Positions 32,361 through 45,201 of a stretch of DNA of 64,000 bases are shown here, one piece after another. Each line of letters begins with the position of its first letter. Within the stretch, counting starts at the first letter, position 1. The translations under genes and the position numbers were made by a program. The DNA is from Lunularia cruciata. Its lineage: Eukaryota > Streptophyta > Marchantiopsida > Lunulariales > Lunulariaceae. The stretch covers positions 47,817,473-47,881,472 of the forward strand of contig OX419758.1 in the NCBI GenBank assembly GCA_948567375.1, read 5' to 3'. Under the pieces are notes generated by a model that saw only the letters and a program-made list of their open reading frames with translations, was not told the DNA's origin and did not search any database.

Positions 32361-33870
32361 TAACTAGGAATTGCCTATCTCAAGACTTTGTAAATCATCT
32401 CTATCCTTGAATCTATTTCTCTTACAACTCTTGAGTTTTGTCCGATCCTAAACACTAAATGTACTCTCTACCCAAATTCAGATACACATCTTTGTTTGTA
32501 GAGTCTACTTCTCTCTCGAGTTATATCTAGTCCTCTACGTGAATTGTCTCTCTCAAGATTTCTAAATATTGTTCTAGTCTTTGAGTCTATTCTCCTCACA
32601 ACTCTTGATTTTTGTTGGTCCCAAACATTGAATGGCCTCTCTTCCCAAATTTCAAATGTTCATATAGTGTACTATCCTCTTCCTATTGATTTCTATCTCT
32701 TGGGCTTTGCATGAATGTCCCCTCTCTTACTTTTTAATAATTAGGCTATGTTCATGAAATTTGGTTCTCTTTGAAGGATCAAGTTCTACATACTCCTTGT
32801 TGTGAATGGCCTCTATCCTTGAATTCTAGAAGTCTTCTTTGTTTATAGTCCCCTAAACCTCTAAACCCTTGATTTCTACCCTTATAAATTGTAGCCTCTT
32901 TCCATGTATCTAGAAATCATCTCTATTTGCTCTTCCTTCCAAACTATCTATTTCTATCCGCTCCTCTAGAGGAAATGTCTCTCTTGATTTCTTGGTTTCC
33001 TTACTACTATTTTGTCTTATGTATCTTAATTCATCAACTTGCAAGAAATCATGGTCTTATGTGGGATTTGACTTTGGATCTTTTTGCCACAATTTACTTT
33101 CTAATAGTGGCCCATCAAATTTAACAATTTGATGGGCCTACCCACTTCACGCATATGAACAATATATGGGAGAATTTTCAGATATGCCTCTTACTTGGTT
33201 GAACACCTCTATTAGCATGAGTACCATAATGCTCCCCAAGCACATAGCAATCACCATCAATAGCACATCCATGAGCAATTTGAATAAGAAAACCATAAGC
33301 AATTCAAATCCACACACACATGCAACTTTGGCTGGTAATTGAGCAGCAACACCAATGATCCCAGGCAGTCCCAGGCCCAAGTTAGGTGAATCCTACCCAA
33401 ACCCAAGCAAACACAGCCCAGTTAGGCATCTTTAGTCTAGAGCTGAGTGAAACTAGTCCAATGCTAGCCAGATCCGCCCACGGATCCCATCCATCCATCC
33501 ATCCATCCATCCATGCAATAAGCACTCTTGCCTCCTACAAGCAAACTCACCCATGCTACAAGCAAACACATTGTCAAATGGGCAGATCCTTTCAGAATTG
33601 AGTGAATCTATTTCATCAATCATATATAAAATCATTGGGTGAGACAATTTTACTTGATTCATACATAAGGCTCATACAAATATCCATTGCTTGGCATTAA
33701 ACCAAGCACTTATGCCAAACAAGTCTCTACAACTGGTTGCCTTGTTTCTTCTTTGATAAATCTAATGCTCCTATACTAGCTTCCATGTGGGGATAATTTG
33801 ATGCACCTACATCCATGAACTAAGGGGCATCTATTTCATCTTTAACTATTTCTTCTTCTCCCTCCCAAAG
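32361..33870. other. CT-rich spacer with degenerate internal repetition, no gene
   Basis: From 32361 to about 32700 the sequence shows two loosely similar stretches of about 165 bp (ACAACTCTTGA(G/T)TTTTGT followed by CC(T/C)AAACA(C/T)T(A/G)AATG). The similarity weakens further on. A (CCAT)n microsatellite lies at 33487-33514. No coding evidence was found. Confidence 0.5.
33487..33514. repeat. (CCAT)n microsatellite
   Basis: Seven uninterrupted CCAT units. Confidence 0.95.
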
Positions 33871-34763
33871 ATCAAATCTATTAATTAAAAAGTTGTGCAA
33901 TATAATGCACATAGATATCTAATGCAAGACGTAGGAATTACATTTCTTGGTATTTTATTGGACCTTCAACTCCTAGAAAGAATCCCAATGTACTTTTAGT
34001 ATACCAATGAAGTGTTCATTTGAAGACCTTTTTCAAGCCACACACCGGTTTAAATCTTTCCTTTCTTGCATGTTAACTTTTCTGACCCAAAGGTATTAGA
34101 TGACTCATTAGCACATATCACACATCTCTTATTAAAGATTGTTGGCTTTCAAAGATTGTTTCAAAGATTATTAAAGATTTTTGCGCATGTGCTTCTATGA
34201 TTTAGGTCTAACTAAACCTCCAACAATTTTAGACATGTCACATCATGACAAGAATCATGCATTTTGAGCAAATTTTATGCCATTCATTAGCCATCCACTT
34301 AGGAATCAGTCATCAATCACCATTGAACATAAATGCCAATCTTCTATACCCTAAAATTTTAGAACCAAAACTCTAAATATACAATTCTTTTACCTACCAA
34401 GAAGTGGATAATTTTCCACTTGTCATCACAGATCACTTGAGCATTAATTGAGCACAAGTCTTTTTTGTTGAAGTAAACTTCCCTATAAAGAGTGGGCCTT
34501 TGCACCAAAGGAAGGATCATACCATCCACTAATCTTCCACACCTTGGAAATACTTTCTTCACAAACAAAAATGAAATAATAGCACTCTCTTCATTCCTTG
34601 GCCATTGCACTTCTTTTCTAAAAATAGACAATATGGAAATGATTACCCTTTGAGAAAATTTGGTTAGGGATCCTAGAGTAATTTCCCATAAGTTCATTGC
34701 CTTGGCAATACAAGCTCCATTTCCATTATGTCCAAATTGATCTAGTGCTAATGCAACTTGCAA
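33870..34763 (-). pseudogene. Decayed PIF/Harbinger-type transposase
   Basis: The minus strand from 34763 down reads a DDE_Tnp_4-like protein. GHNGNGACIAKAMNLWEIT comes first, then FPRCGRLVDGMILPL with the first catalytic Asp, then YFNKKDLCSINAQVICDDKW, the usual sequence around the VQ/VC motif. After a stop, traces of the C-terminal part continue (NEHFIGILKVHWDSF near 33975-34020, and a CIALYCTTF remnant near 33910). The usual PGS-HDSRV block is not intact. Terminal inverted repeats and TTA/TAA target duplications were not found. An open stretch at 35146-34943 (minus) may be a further remnant. Confidence 0.7.
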
Positions 34764-37700
34764 TCATTTGACATCTTCCTTGATCTAATTTTCTTTTGAA
34801 AACAATGTGCTCTTTGATTAAATTCACTAAACTACCAAAGGCGCATATATCTATTCTCACTAGTTAATTGAATGCCAAAGGATCAAGTACAAAAAAGAAT
34901 TAACTTTGTACTCCATAACATTTTCATTTCTTCCTTCAAATATCACCTTTCATGGATAAATCTCCACCATTTCAGATGCATATCTATATTATCCATGTCC
35001 TCCTCTTCTTTGCTCCAATCCTCAAAATCCCAATGCCATTCATCTTGGCACCATTCCTCTACACTATTCTTAACATCAGCAAATTTGACCCACATGTACT
35101 TTTTTGATTCTATACTCAATAGTTTCCGGATACTAAGGTGGTGCATTGTGAATCAAATAAACTCTAATTCCAACTCAAGTTCCCAAATTTCCTAGTTGGT
35201 TTGTAGGTGCATTCTCACAAAAACCATAAATTGCATCACCTATAATTATCAACTATCAAAAAAAATGGGAAGTATATACAAACAAAGATGTGTGATTTTT
35301 GCAAGAATAGATGAAATAACAACCAAAACTACACTAGGACTTGTAGCCTCCCCGGATTGTTGCTTCTTGCTTTTGACCAAAATTGGCCATTGGAACAAGG
35401 GGACCAAGGAACGAGGGGTAGGGAAATGAAGCATTTCAACTTCTCACATTGACATAAGTGATACTTGTCAAAGGATTTCAAATTTAATTAATATCTATAA
35501 TTAATGTTTACATGAGGTCTTGTAATCCCTCAAAAACCTATAATAACTTATGGGTTTTGGAAAAGATGACCCATAGCCAGTTTATGGATACATGCCATAA
35601 AAATTGTAAAAATTGTGGGTATTTTGTTCCGGTGCCCCTTAAACTTTTATATGACCTCCCATATGTTTTCTTTATGGAATTTTTATGGTCACATAAATGG
35701 TGTAATTAAAAGCCCCTATTACTTGTCTTTGAGGACATCTAGTTTCTCTTCATCTAAGTTTACCAATCCAGGTTTAGTTGGTACTATCCACAACAATGAA
35801 ATTGATACATGTCCTTGGAGGAGTTTGAGTGCGAGATATGGGAAGACTGCAAACCTGGATGTTCTTTCTTTGATTCCTTCCATAGAATTATTTAAGTTTT
35901 ATCAATAGCATGGATGCATGGCTTATAATTATAGAATAGATTTTATAGGCTTTTCTTTGGATAAAGTGGTCAGGCCTATTAAATTGTATAATGGGTACCA
36001 GTAACCTGGTAGAAAGAATAATTGGTGGGTGCCCAAAAACTTTTAATGGATTTTTTTGGTTTATGGGTCCTTTTGTTTAGATTTAAGGGTAGGATTAATC
36101 TCAAATTTAAAACATAATTAACTATTTATTATGTTAGTAAGAGGAAATGATAGATGAAAAGCAGGTAAAGCTTTTATCAAATATGAGTCTTGATTGAGCC
36201 GTATTGAGTTTTTCCTGCGGTGATTCATTACTTCTCCATGAGATACACTTAGTGTTAATTACAGTAAGACGTCGAAAATAATTTCCAAAGTCCTCTTCTT
36301 CAAAAATGCATCTTTGTGCTAAGAGAAAGGCATTACACATGATATATTGAATATATATTTAACCATGAAATATTTCTTTCTCAAAGAAATTGAGACCTTG
36401 ATATGAATTTAATATATAGTTTCTACTGATAAACTTAAAGATATACTACTATTGCCTAAAGATAAACTACTATTGATATACTATTGCTTCTAACGAGTCT
36501 CACACAAGTATTGAGCAGATTAAGAATTAGTTTCTCTACTAAGAAAATTAAGGATAACCATGGATAAAGTATCCCTTACCTTGACATGTTATAAATCCTT
36601 CATTTAAATTCTTTTATGATATAAGAAATCAGACACTAACAAAAAGATAGAGAAAAATTTCATGGAAACTAATATTTTTTTGCTTCTTGATTGAAGAGGC
36701 AATTATTTAAATGATCATCTCTCTCTATTAGTCTAACTATAAGATGATTATCTTCCATGAAGTTCATATCATGATTATGGAATGAATTCTTGAATGTTAA
36801 ATTCTCTATCAAGAAGTTTATAACTAGTGGTGAAATAGTTAGCACACATTTTACATTTCAATACAAAAGCTTACTTAAACATATTTCACCTTTGAAAAAC
36901 AGAATATACATACTTGTACTATTATTTTATTTTCATGTATATATTATTATAATTTCTGAAAATCACTCATATCAAACGCTCCATGAACATATATGCTAAG
37001 CCCAATTACATTTTAAATTCAAAGATCCCAATGTTTTTAGAATCATTTGATTTATCAAGATCTTCGACATTGTAAAGGATTACCATTAAAAATATTATTA
37101 TTTCTGTATTTACTAATTGCACAACCGGATATGTTCTTTAGTTAGAATAAAGATATAATGAATAAACTCTTGTGCTTTTAATACTATTTGAATAACAATA
37201 ATACAGTACAAATTGTACAGTCTTTGCACTATAGTGATCATTGTACCTATATTTGTACATTAAATTCTTTTCTACTCTACAAATACCACCACTTGCTACT
37301 CGACTAAACCTTAAATCAATCTAAAGTTAAGTCTTTACTCTAGTTTGAATTTTCTACCTACATTATTCTTAACTTGTCTAACAGATTACTTGCTACCAAT
37401 TTTATACACACAAAATCTAAGATTCAATCTATGCAACCCTTTTGATGATTGTACTTACATCCATAGAACATATTGTTCAAACTTGCATATGGGATTCCTT
37501 GATATCAACTTTAGACCTAAAAAACACCTTGAGATTAAAATTGTAGAATGCACAAGTTAATCAAGCAATCTCTTCATTCATTTTATCCACAAGTTCTTCT
37601 TGACATCATTCAACTCCCTTTTACTTCTCTTTCTTTTCCAATTGACTTTTATTCTTCAGTTTGATATTATTTTGCTTTCTTCTCTCTTTTTATTATTAAA

Positions 37701-38045
37701 TTTCATATTATTTATGAAATTTTATTTTATAAAGCAATGTGTTGAACATCATGCAAAGAATCTGAAGTATAAACATAGCGAATGTTAAGGAATTTTTTCA
37801 TTTCTTTCCAATTCATTATAACTATAGTGTTTTTTACACATATTAGACTTGTTGAGTGGAATCTATGTTTCTCTTTTAAACAAGCGTGTGTGGATTTTCA
37901 TTTGCTTTGTCTTCCTAGCTTGAATTGAATGATCAATTAGGGATCTATTGATGATGTATTGTTTGCATATAGAGTCCAAACACTCAATATTTTGATTTTA
38001 TTATTGAGTCCTATCAATAAGATGTTCTCATTCTTATCACCAAAC
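34764..38045. other. AT-rich spacer, no gene supported
   Basis: Short chance ORFs only. Composition is strongly AT-rich, especially 36000-38000. It ends at the left LTR of element C; the last 5 bases before the LTR are CAAAC. Confidence 0.5.
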
Positions 38046-38622
38046 TGTAATACTCCAAGGACAAGAGAACTCTACAAGAGAGAAAACACAAGTTTCACAT
38101 TCAATACTCAGATCTCTCCAAAGGAGCACATACTCTTTACTATATAGCAAAGAGGACCTCCTCCAAAGAAGCCCCACTCTTGGATCATATACATAGATTG
38201 GTGACATGTCTGTGAGCTCCAGCCTTAGATTAGTTTCCTGGATGGGTGACATGTCAGTCCTTGTCCTATCTAGTTGGTCAAACATGTTTGACCAAAGGGA
38301 ATCTTCTTGTAAGAAGCTCATAATCACATGGGGAAGGTACTGTTAGAAAGCTCTTGATGAGACAAATCTTGGGGGGAGAAGGCTAGTCCTTTTCTTTGGG
38401 GGGAGGAGAACTTTTCCACTTTCAAGGCCTAATTCATCCGTTTAGGACTTTGAAATTGGCTCTAAAGCTTTTAGGTTATTTTTTACTTCTGCTCTATTAG
38501 TAAAAGTACTCTTTTGGTGATGCCTCTATCTGATATATTTAGCCTATCCTACACAACATCCTTCTAGATATTACCAATCCAATTTTCACCTCTAGATAAT
38601 ATCTCTAGCTAGACATATTACA
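38046..38622 (-). repeat. 3' LTR of element C (577 bp)
   Basis: On the + strand it begins TGTAATACTCCAAGG and ends GCTAGACATATTACA. It is homologous to B LTRs but holds only one copy of the unit of about 165 bp that is doubled in B, accounting for the length difference (577 versus 742). Confidence 0.9.
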
Positions 38623-41190
38623 AACCTCCCCTCTTTTAAGACTCAATGTCCTTGTTGCAAAGTTGTTGCTCAAAAGATTGAACTAAGACCAATGCATTGG
38701 TCAAGTTGGTTGTTGGCTCCCATGTTGCCTCATATAGTGGGTATCCCTTCCAATGTACAAGATATTCCACAAGTGGATGGTGAGTGCCACAGATGCATTT
38801 TTGGAGAATGTATTTGACTTCATATTCCTATGTGTCATCAATGAAGGTTGGGCAAGGTCTACTTTCTTGGATGGAAGAGAAGTGGGGTGGTCAAGGTGCA
38901 TATCTGCATAGTTAAGAAACATGAAATACTAGATGGATCTTTATGTATGACGGTACCTTGAGGAGATAGACCACTACACCGATTTGACAAAGAATAGAGA
39001 AAGGTCCAATAAAATGAGGTCTGAGCTTATGAGGGCCAACTAACTTGAGGTTGGTGGTTGACAACCAGACTTGATCTCCCACATTGAACTCCATGTGTTT
39101 GCAATGTGCATCTATGTACTACTTATACCAATTTTGGGCAATTTGCAACCTGTGCTTTGCATTCTCCACACCTTGTTGGATTCTAGACACAAAAGTGTTG
39201 ATTACATCAACCTTGGTATCCATTGGATGCTTGAAGATGTGAAAGGATGCTCTCTATACATGAGGAAGAATGGGTGTGAATTGTGTAGAGGCATTCAGGA
39301 AATTGTTGTAAGCAAATTCCACCAATTAGAGTAAGGTATCTCACCTCTCTTGCTCAACCAAAGTAAAGCCCCAAAGCATGTCCTCAATAGTGCAATTTTC
39401 CCTTTCTATTTGTCCATTGGTCTTTGGATGGTAAGTTGTGGACATGGCCAATTTGGTTTTGAAAAAACCAAAGAGTGTTCTCTAAAACAAACTAGTGAAT
39501 TGAGTGCCTCTATCTATGATGAGTACTCAAGATAGGTCATGATGGGAGAAGAATGCATCTAAGTACAATTGAGCTAGTTGCAATGCAATCACATCCTTGG
39601 TGGTAGGACACATATGAATCATTTTGTTGAGTCAATCAACAAAGACTACAATGGAGTCAAACCCATAGGTGATCTTGGGCAATTCACAAACCAGATCCAT
39701 GCTTTCATATCCCTAATGTTGTGTAGAAGTGGGAAGAGGTTGGAGGAGGCATGTGGGAGCTTGATTAGAAGCCTTATTTTTTTGACAAAGTATGCAGCTT
39801 CAAACATATTATATCACATTGTTGCTCATTTTGGGCCAATAGTAATGGTGTTTGACTACATCCAAGATCTTGTCCACTCCAATGTGACCTACAATGGCAT
39901 AATCATGACATTCTACTATGATGGTGGTTCTTAGATCTATGGCATCCGGGATCTATAACATGCCATCATGGAAGGTGAGTCCTTGGGTGCTAGTGATGCC
40001 TTTGGATGATTGAGCACCTATAATCTATGGATCAGTTTTTGTAGCAGCAAGAATCCTTGGCCAAAATTCAGGGTTCATCTTGATTTCCACCATCAAATTG
40101 TTTACCATCAGCATTTGGATGAATACATCTGCAAGTTTCTTCTTACATATCTGATTGTCATGTTGAATTTCTGTCTCCACTCCACCAAATCTATTAACAA
40201 GAAAGATCTTTCTATGTCTTGAGGTAGACTAGAGGTTTGTGGTCTGTCTCTACCACAATGCCTTCTCACCCAAATAGTGCTTCCAATGCTTGGTTGCAAG
40301 GAAAATGGCCAACTCTTCTTGTTTGGTGGTGTGATAGTTGCATTTTAATGGTAACAACTTGCAAGAAAAATATGCAATTGGGTGCCATCTATCCTACCAT
40401 TCTTGTTGTAGGACTACTCATATTACTACACTTGATGCATTCGTAGCCATCTTGATTGGACGTTTTGGGTCATACCATTTCAAGATTGGTGCATGTAGTA
40501 ATGCATCTTTCAACTCTTGAAAGGCCAATTTTTGTGTGGTTCCCCATATCCACTTCTTTGCCTTGCCCAATAGTGTTGTTAGAGGTTGTGCAATCTTAGA
40601 GAAGTCCTTGACAAATTGACAATAAAACCCCATCAATTCCAAGAAACTCTTGAGTTTAAGTCTAATCTTTTGGAGCACACTAGTTTTGAATGACCTCTAT
40701 TTTGTTTGTTAGCACTTTGATACCTTCTGCATTTACTCTATGCACTAAGTAGTCTACTTCAGATTTTCCAAATTTGCTCTTTGAGACTTGGCATACAATT
40801 GATTTTGTTGTAGAATTGTGAGGACTTCTCACAAATGTTGCTTGTGCTCTATCATTCTCCTATTGTAGACCAAGATGTCATCAAGGAAGATGATAACAGA
40901 TTTATCCAAGTACAAACAAAATATATCATTCAGCAAACTCATGAAAGTGGTTAAAGCATTGGTGAGGCCAAACGGCATCACCAAGTACTCAAAGTGACCA
41001 TACCTTGTTTGAAAGGGTTGTTTTGTGTATGTCTTCTTCCTTCATCCTAATTTGGTTGTAACCACTCTACAGATCAATTTTGTTGAATTGCCTTGCCCAT
41101 TGGGTTCATCAAACAAGTTATCCATGTGAGGTAATGGATATTTGTTCTTCATCATTTGTTGATTTAATCTCCGGTATTCAATACACATGT
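38623..41190 (-). pseudogene. pol (C-terminal part) of element C, decayed
   Basis: Read on the minus strand from 41190 to 38623: the end of a reverse transcriptase segment, then KKWIWGTTQKLAFQELKDAL (near 40530-40590), RNase H and integrase traces, the MEFNVGDQVWLSTTNLKLVG segment (39094-39035) and a chromodomain trace (EYLVHWKGYPLYEATWEP near 38710-38770). Several stops and shifts. The sequence is broken by B2; CATGT at 41186-41190 is the duplicated target. Confidence 0.85.
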
Positions 41191-41891
41191 TGTAATACCA
41201 CGAGCTAGCCATATGATCTAGATGTAAAATTTGGTTTGGTAACATTTAGAATTTGTGTTATACATGATGGTCAAAACAGATCAGATAGAAGTATCACCAA
41301 AAGAGTACTTCTACTAATAGAGCAGAAACTGAAATAGACTTGAGAACCTTAGAACCAATAGCTAGACATATGATTTAAAGGTGAGAATTGGTTTGGTAAC
41401 ATCTGGAAGGATGTTACACATGATGGACTAAACAGATCAAAAAGAGGTATCACCAAAAGGGGACTTCTACTAATAGAGTAGGAATCAAAATATACCTAAA
41501 ATCTTTGAAGGCAATTTTGGAGGCCTAAACGGATGAATTAGGCCTCTAAAATGTGCATATCCCCCCTGATTTGTCTTGTCTAGATCTTTCCAACGGTACC
41601 TTACATGATTCTGAGACTCCTATAGGAAGATTCCCTAAAATATTCCCTTTGGTCAAAGCTTGTTTGACCAACCAGATAGGACCTAGACCAACATGTCACC
41701 CATCCAAGTAAGTAATCCAAGGGTGGAGCTTGATGACATGCCACCTATTTGTGTGCCTAATCCTATGGTGGAACTTCCTTGGAGGAGATCCTCTTTGTCT
41801 ATATAATAAAGAGAAGGTGCTCCTTTAGGGCACCAAATGTTTGAGTGTGTAAGTTGTGTTTTCTCTCTTCTCTTGTCCTTGGAGTATTACA
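41191..41891 (+). repeat. 5' LTR of B2 (701 bp)
   Basis: Starts TGTAATACCACGAG and ends CTTGGAGTATTACA. It lacks part of the C-rich/AAGG stretch found in B1 near 26096-26140, which explains the shorter length. The doubled internal unit and the CTATATAATAAAGAG block are present. Confidence 0.92.
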
Positions 41892-42099
41892 ATGGTATCT
41901 GAGCAAGTGTCTTAGTCCAAGAGAGTGGATCACCCTCTTGGAAGAGCATGAACTACTAAAACTGAGTAGTTTGAGGTGGAGAACATAGAGTAATTGTTAG
42001 ACTTAGGAAGGACTTTAGAGAGCAGACGGGATAGATGCACCGGGAGGACAATTTCCCGCACCTAGCTTTCCATCCTTGAATTTATTCCACATCAAGGTT

Positions 42100-43590
42100 A
42101 TGTACATCTAGCATGAGAAAATGATGGTAGTGCTACTTTATCACTTTGGCGTAGAATTCATGGATAAGGTGATGAACTCACCAAAGCTAGTGATTCTACT
42201 TGTGGTGATATATGACAGAGAGTAGGATTTGACAATCTACATTCTATTATGATAATATGCATGTGAATGTCCCAAATCTTCTCCCTTTCAACACTCAAGT
42301 AGAAATCCATCATGTAGTGAGACCAAAAGTGATGTTCAGAGATTTTGTGGTTAGGAATTTTGGCGAGGAGTATTATCAACGAGTGATAGCTTTTGAGTTC
42401 CCAATGGTAGTTTTGATAGTTTGTGCACCATCCAGAGTGATCATATTGACTCTATATTGAAGTAGACATTAGCAATTGAGTGTTGCAAGAACCATGGATC
42501 CGTAATTGCAAGAGCTGGTGCAAGGAATGCAAGGGATGTTGAATGAATTTTGAGAGATTAAAATGACCATGGAGACATTACAAAGTCAAGTGCAAATCCT
42601 CAAGAACAATCAAGCCATGCAAGAAGAAGAGTTGTCTCAAAACCCAGTACCTGCGATGGAAGTACTTGGAGAGGCACTTGTGCCTACGAACCCTATCGAT
42701 GATGAAGCCACATTGCTACTTCGGATGAGGAAGACCTGCAACATCAAGCCTTACAAAGAGTAGTGTATGATGGGAATAGTGGAAAATTGGATCTTGAGAA
42801 TGAATCAATAATTCAGATTGTTCTCAACAAAGATCACGGAGCATGTTGCAGGCATGTTTGCATGTGGGTACTTGACCAATAAAGCCCTCACATGGTATGA
42901 TGCTTAGGAACGATCCATGTTGGCGGAGAGAAAGGAGGTCACATGGACAGCAATGCAAGAAGGATTGCTGAAGAATTTTTAATCGGTGGATTCTGTGCAG
43001 ATGGCTCAAACCCGACTGAGACATGGGGATTGAGACAAAAGAATAGCATACAAGAGTATGTGGAGGTATTTTTGGATCTACAAGTTGCAAAAACCGATAT
43101 GAGTCCAACAGAGGCTCTCGACAATTTCAAACAAGGGTTAAAGGAGCGGATTTGCCAAGAAGTCATGGTGCAAAACCCTCGCACGGTATTTAAAGCCATT
43201 GCTTGTGCGTAGAGAATAGTAGGAGCATTGAGTGGAGGTGAAGGAGTAGTTCCATCTCAACATTATTGGGCAAAAATTCCACACATGGGTGGACCAGTAC
43301 CGTTGGAGTTTGGTAGCCTTTGATTTTGAGATCAAGGAGCATGACCGCTTCAAGGGGAGCGTGGACGAGTAGAAGAACAAAGAAATGGAGTCCCACAAGG
43401 AGAAGGAACTCAAGGAGAACAATGATTTTGTTACAATTGTGGCCATATTGGGCACATATCTACCAACTGTTGCACTCGTTTCCCTAGAGGTCCTCGGCCT
43501 TCATATAGGCAATCTTTGAATAACATGGAGAAGCGCATTGAAGAGGAAGAGGTGGAAATCACTTTGGAAAACAAAGATCACCAGTAAATG
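42100..43590 (+). pseudogene. Pre-gag and gag of B2 (broken)
   Basis: Pre-gag traces read VEFMDKVMNSPKLVIL near 42140-42200 and RPKVMFRDFVVRNFGEEYYQ near 42320-42385. gag segments follow at 42563-42763 and 42943-43212, then the zinc knuckle CYNCGHIGHISTNC near 43425-43470 in a frame containing stops. Several stops and shifts relative to B1, many at different positions from those of B1, so the two copies decayed independently. Confidence 0.85.
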
Positions 43591-43682
43591 TACCTCGCGG
43601 CTTTACTAGCTCAATAAGGAAGAAGAGAAGTGAGGGAAGGAAGAAGACTAATGCGCAAAGATCCCAAAAGGCAACCTCACAA

Positions 43683-44529
43683 TTGATTGTCGTGAATGGA
43701 GTCCTAGAAGGCAATCAAGTGAGAGTATTAATCAATCTGGGAGCAATAAAGAATTTCTTATCTTACTTTGTTGCAATAAGATTGGGAATGGATCTAGAGA
43801 GGGATAGAAGTGAAGAAGTAGAGTTGCCTAATGGACAAATAGAGAGGATTGAATCATTACCTAGACGGGTAACAAACTCTATAGGAGAATATCAAGAAGC
43901 AATTGAGTGGCAAGTGATACAATTAGCTCGTTATGGTGCAATCTTAGGCATGCCATGGATAGAGCATTACAACCCTATGGTAGATTGGAGGAAGAAAGTA
44001 GTGAGAACCCACCAATGGTCAATCATTGGGATTAAAGAAAAATCACCCAAGCAAGATCTGCCTTTATATGTCATAGGGATGGCAAATGTCTGTAAGACCA
44101 AAAGATGTTTCATGGGTCTAATAAGAGAAGTCCAGAGTGCACAACTTGATGGACAAGTTCTTGAGAAATTGAAGGCTATGGTAGATGAATTTCAAGATGT
44201 CTTTCCTGATGATCTACCCTCAAGATTACCACCAAAAAGGAGAGTAGATCATAAAATTGAGACACTCACTGGGAAGACACCTCCTTGTAAGGCCCCATAT
44301 CGCTTATCACCTCATGAGTTGGAGGAGTGTAAGACTGAAATTGAAGAGATGTTGTAGAAGGGGTTCATTCAACCTAGCATAGCACCATACGGGGCTCCTA
44401 TCTTGTTTGTGAAGAAGAAGGATGGTATAATGCGCATGTGCATTGACTATCGAGGTCTCAATCAACAAACGGTGAAGAAAAAATACCCCTTACCTTTCAT
44501 GGATAACATGTTTGATCAACTCCATGGAG
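43683..44529 (+). pseudogene. pol 5' part of B2 (protease to RT), interrupted by D2
   Basis: An open segment at 43683-44357 reads the protease region (VLINLGAIKNFLS, with Asn-Leu-Gly where the catalytic Asp-Ser/Thr-Gly should be) and the RT N-terminus ([20 protein letters not shown]), then a TAG. RT continues to 44529, where D2 was inserted after CATGGAG. It resumes at 49819. Confidence 0.9.
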
Positions 44530-44788
44530 TGTGATAACCCAAAAAATATCACTTTTGCGGTAATCAAGTAAGTAAAATTTGTTCTCGCAGAGATACGAGT
44601 CAAAAATGTCCAAATACAAAGTCAAAGGTCACAATGTAGTTCTTCTTGGTTGTGTCTTTAATCTCTCATGTAGAAACCACACCCAGAAGAGAGTAACAAG
44701 CACTGATTTGCAATCTCATCACAAATTCACACTCCTTAATCACAACACCTTCAATTCTTTCCAAACAATGTTGATTGTGATGATTTAG

Positions 44789-45201
44789 TGTAAAAGACCG
44801 AAACCAAGGAGAGAAATAGGAGAATGGAAACTCACATTGGGACACTTGAATGAGGGAAAACTCCAAATGCCTAGCATGAGCTTCGGCCTTGGTATTTATA
44901 GGTAGCATACAAGACTCTTGAAGCTTCTCAAGAAGCTTCCTTGAGCTACTTTCTTGGAGTGCAAGCCAAGTTAACTAGGAAGTTTCTCAAGAAGCTTCCT
45001 TCTAGAAGCCGCCTACTTGGCATGCAAGCTAAGCTAGTTAGAAGCTTCCTTCTAGAAGCTACCTGCTTAGGGCACAAGTTAATTAGTTGGGAAGCTTCCC
45101 AAGAAGCTTCTTAGATGCTTCTAGAATATTCTAAGCTATTTTGTCTTATTCTCTACTTCGTAAGCCCGACTAACTTCGTCTTTAAACTCCATATTGTTAC
45201 A
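44789..45201 (-). repeat. LTR of fragment A3
   Basis: 413 bp, homologous to the A1 LTRs in reverse orientation, including AAGCTTCCT-type palindromic blocks and ACTCCATATTGTTACA at the end. Confidence 0.88.
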
